NCBI GenBank assembly: GCA_938040985.1
Contig: CALHZD010000058.1
Location: forward strand, 1 to 14,393
DNA from: an uncultured Propionivibrio sp.
Lineage (GTDB): Bacteria; Pseudomonadota; Gammaproteobacteria; Burkholderiales; Rhodocyclaceae
Direction: 5' to 3'
DNA: 14,393 nt
This document shows, piece after piece, positions 13,444-14,393 of this stretch. Below the pieces are notes generated by a model. The model worked only from the letters and a program-made list of their open reading frames with translations, had not been told where the DNA came from and ran no database searches. Within the stretch, counting starts at the first letter, position 1. Every line of letters starts with the position of its first letter. The position numbers were made by a program, and so were the translations under genes.

Positions 13444-14393
13444 ATGATGTTGACGCGTTCAAAGGCATGGCGGGATCTTGAGGCGCATCGTCAGGCGTTG
13501 GCAGAGAAATCGTTGCGCGAACTGTTCGCGGAAGATCCGCAGCGGGTCGCCGCGCTCAGTTTCTCGTTTGAAGGGTTGTTCTACGATTTTTCCAAGCAGC
13601 GCCTGACGGGGCAGACATTGCAGCTATTGCGCGCGTTGGCGCAGGAGCGCGGCGTAGAGGAAGGCATTCGGCGCATGTTCGCCGGCGAGCACATTAACAA
13701 TACCGAAGACCGCGCTGCGCTGCATGTGGCGCTGCGCCATTCCGGCGCGCCGTTTCCTTCCGCAGGCGTCGACGTGATGCCGGACGTGCTGGCAACGCGC
13801 CGCCGGATGGCCGAGTTCGCCGACCGCCTGCGCGCCGGAAAATGCCTGGGCCACCAGGGCGCGCCGATCAAGGATGTCGTCAATATCGGCATCGGCGGCT
13901 CCGATCTGGGGCCGAAAATGATGAATTATGCGCTGCGTTCGGTGGCGCATCCGTCGCTGGGCGTGCATTACGTTTCAAATCTTGATGGTGCGCAGATGGC
14001 GACGCTGTTGCAGAGCCTTGATCCGCGCACAACGCTGTTCATTGTCGTCAGTAAAACCTTTACGACGCAGGAGACGCTGTTCAACGCCGACACGGCGCGT
14101 ACCTGGTTGCGCGCCAATCTGGGCGAGGATGTGGTGTTGCAAAACCATTTCGCGGCAGTGTCGAGTAAACCCGAGCGCGCTGTCGAGTTCGGCGTCAACA
14201 AGGATTGCATTTTTCCAATCTGGGATTGGGTCGGCGGGCGCTATTCCTTGTGGTCGGCGGTGGGGCTGGCGCTGATGATCGCCATCGGCCCGCAAGCCTT
14301 CGATGAAATGCTGGGGGGCGCCGAGCGCATGGACAGGCATTTTGCCAGCGCGCCGTTCGAGCAAAACCTGCCGGTTACGATGGCGTTGATCGG
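13444..14393 (+). CDS. pgi: Glucose-6-phosphate isomerase, N-terminal part (runs off the window)
   Basis: The frame is open from 13444 to the right edge, giving 316 codons, or about 60% of the usual roughly 545 residues. The enzyme interconverts glucose-6-phosphate and fructose-6-phosphate. Visible family features are FAGEHINNTEDRAALHVALR near residue 80, the sugar-phosphate loop VVNIGIGGSDLGPKMM, SKTFTTQET, and the first PROSITE-type signature DWVGGRYSLWSAVG. The catalytic Glu and His and the C-terminal Lys lie beyond the window and cannot be checked. AAGGGGAAAG stands about 6 bases before the first of two adjacent ATGs (13444 and 13447). It is the only plus-strand gene and is divergent from gap. 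A seven-codon frame overlaps its start by ATGA. Confidence 0.94.
   Translation, partial: MMLTRSKAWRDLEAHRQALAEKSLRELFAEDPQRVAALSFSFEGLFYDFSKQRLTGQTLQLLRALAQERGVEEGIRRMFAGEHINNTEDRAALHVALRHSGAPFPSAGVDVMPDVLATRRRMAEFADRLRAGKCLGHQGAPIKDVVNIGIGGSDLGPKMMNYALRSVAHPSLGVHYVSNLDGAQMATLLQSLDPRTTLFIVVSKTFTTQETLFNADTARTWLRANLGEDVVLQNHFAAVSSKPERAVEFGVNKDCIFPIWDWVGGRYSLWSAVGLALMIAIGPQAFDEMLGGAERMDRHFASAPFEQNLPVTMALI

Overview
This window looks like chromosomal DNA of a GC-rich betaproteobacterium. The minus-strand order gap, pgk, pyk, fba, purC, followed by a prlC / thioredoxin-fold protein / exonuclease III group, resembles Rhodocyclales and Nitrosomonadales genomes, and the individual proteins fit that. 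This placement is recalled from gene order and protein likeness; no database search was run. Nothing points to a plasmid, phage or insertion sequence.

Layout from left to right. Positions 1-250 hold several related palindromic repeats downstream of dmlA (minus), a D-malate / tartrate dehydrogenase of the isopropylmalate dehydrogenase family. A 635-base spacer follows. Next, all on the minus strand, come xth (exonuclease III), a small exported DUF4124 / glutaredoxin-like protein, and prlC (oligopeptidase A). The stop codon of prlC lies in the ribosome binding site of the small protein. purC (SAICAR synthase) follows with a good intrinsic terminator, and then a 440-base spacer. The core is the lower-glycolysis / gluconeogenesis set: fba (class II aldolase), pyk, an unrecognised 261-residue protein, pgk and gap, all minus. 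A divergent pgi (plus) begins in the 471-base spacer upstream of gap and runs off the right edge.

The glycolytic genes together cover glucose-6-P/fructose-6-P interconversion (pgi), the aldol cleavage or condensation (fba), the triose-phosphate oxidation and first ATP step (gap, pgk) and the final ATP step (pyk). They do not form one simple operon. There is a strong terminator between gap and pgk, strong stem-loops on both sides of the unknown gene, and a long spacer after fba. Only pyk-fba (14-base spacing) and prlC-DUF4124 (11-base spacing) are clearly tightly coupled.

Most of the window is ordinary core metabolism. The points most worth following are the unknown protein inside the glycolytic cluster, the palindromic repeat cluster at the left end, the gap-pgk terminator that leaves no room for a pgk promoter, and a perfect 10+10 base inverted repeat between gap and pgi. 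I found no convincing undescribed defence, mobile or biosynthetic system.
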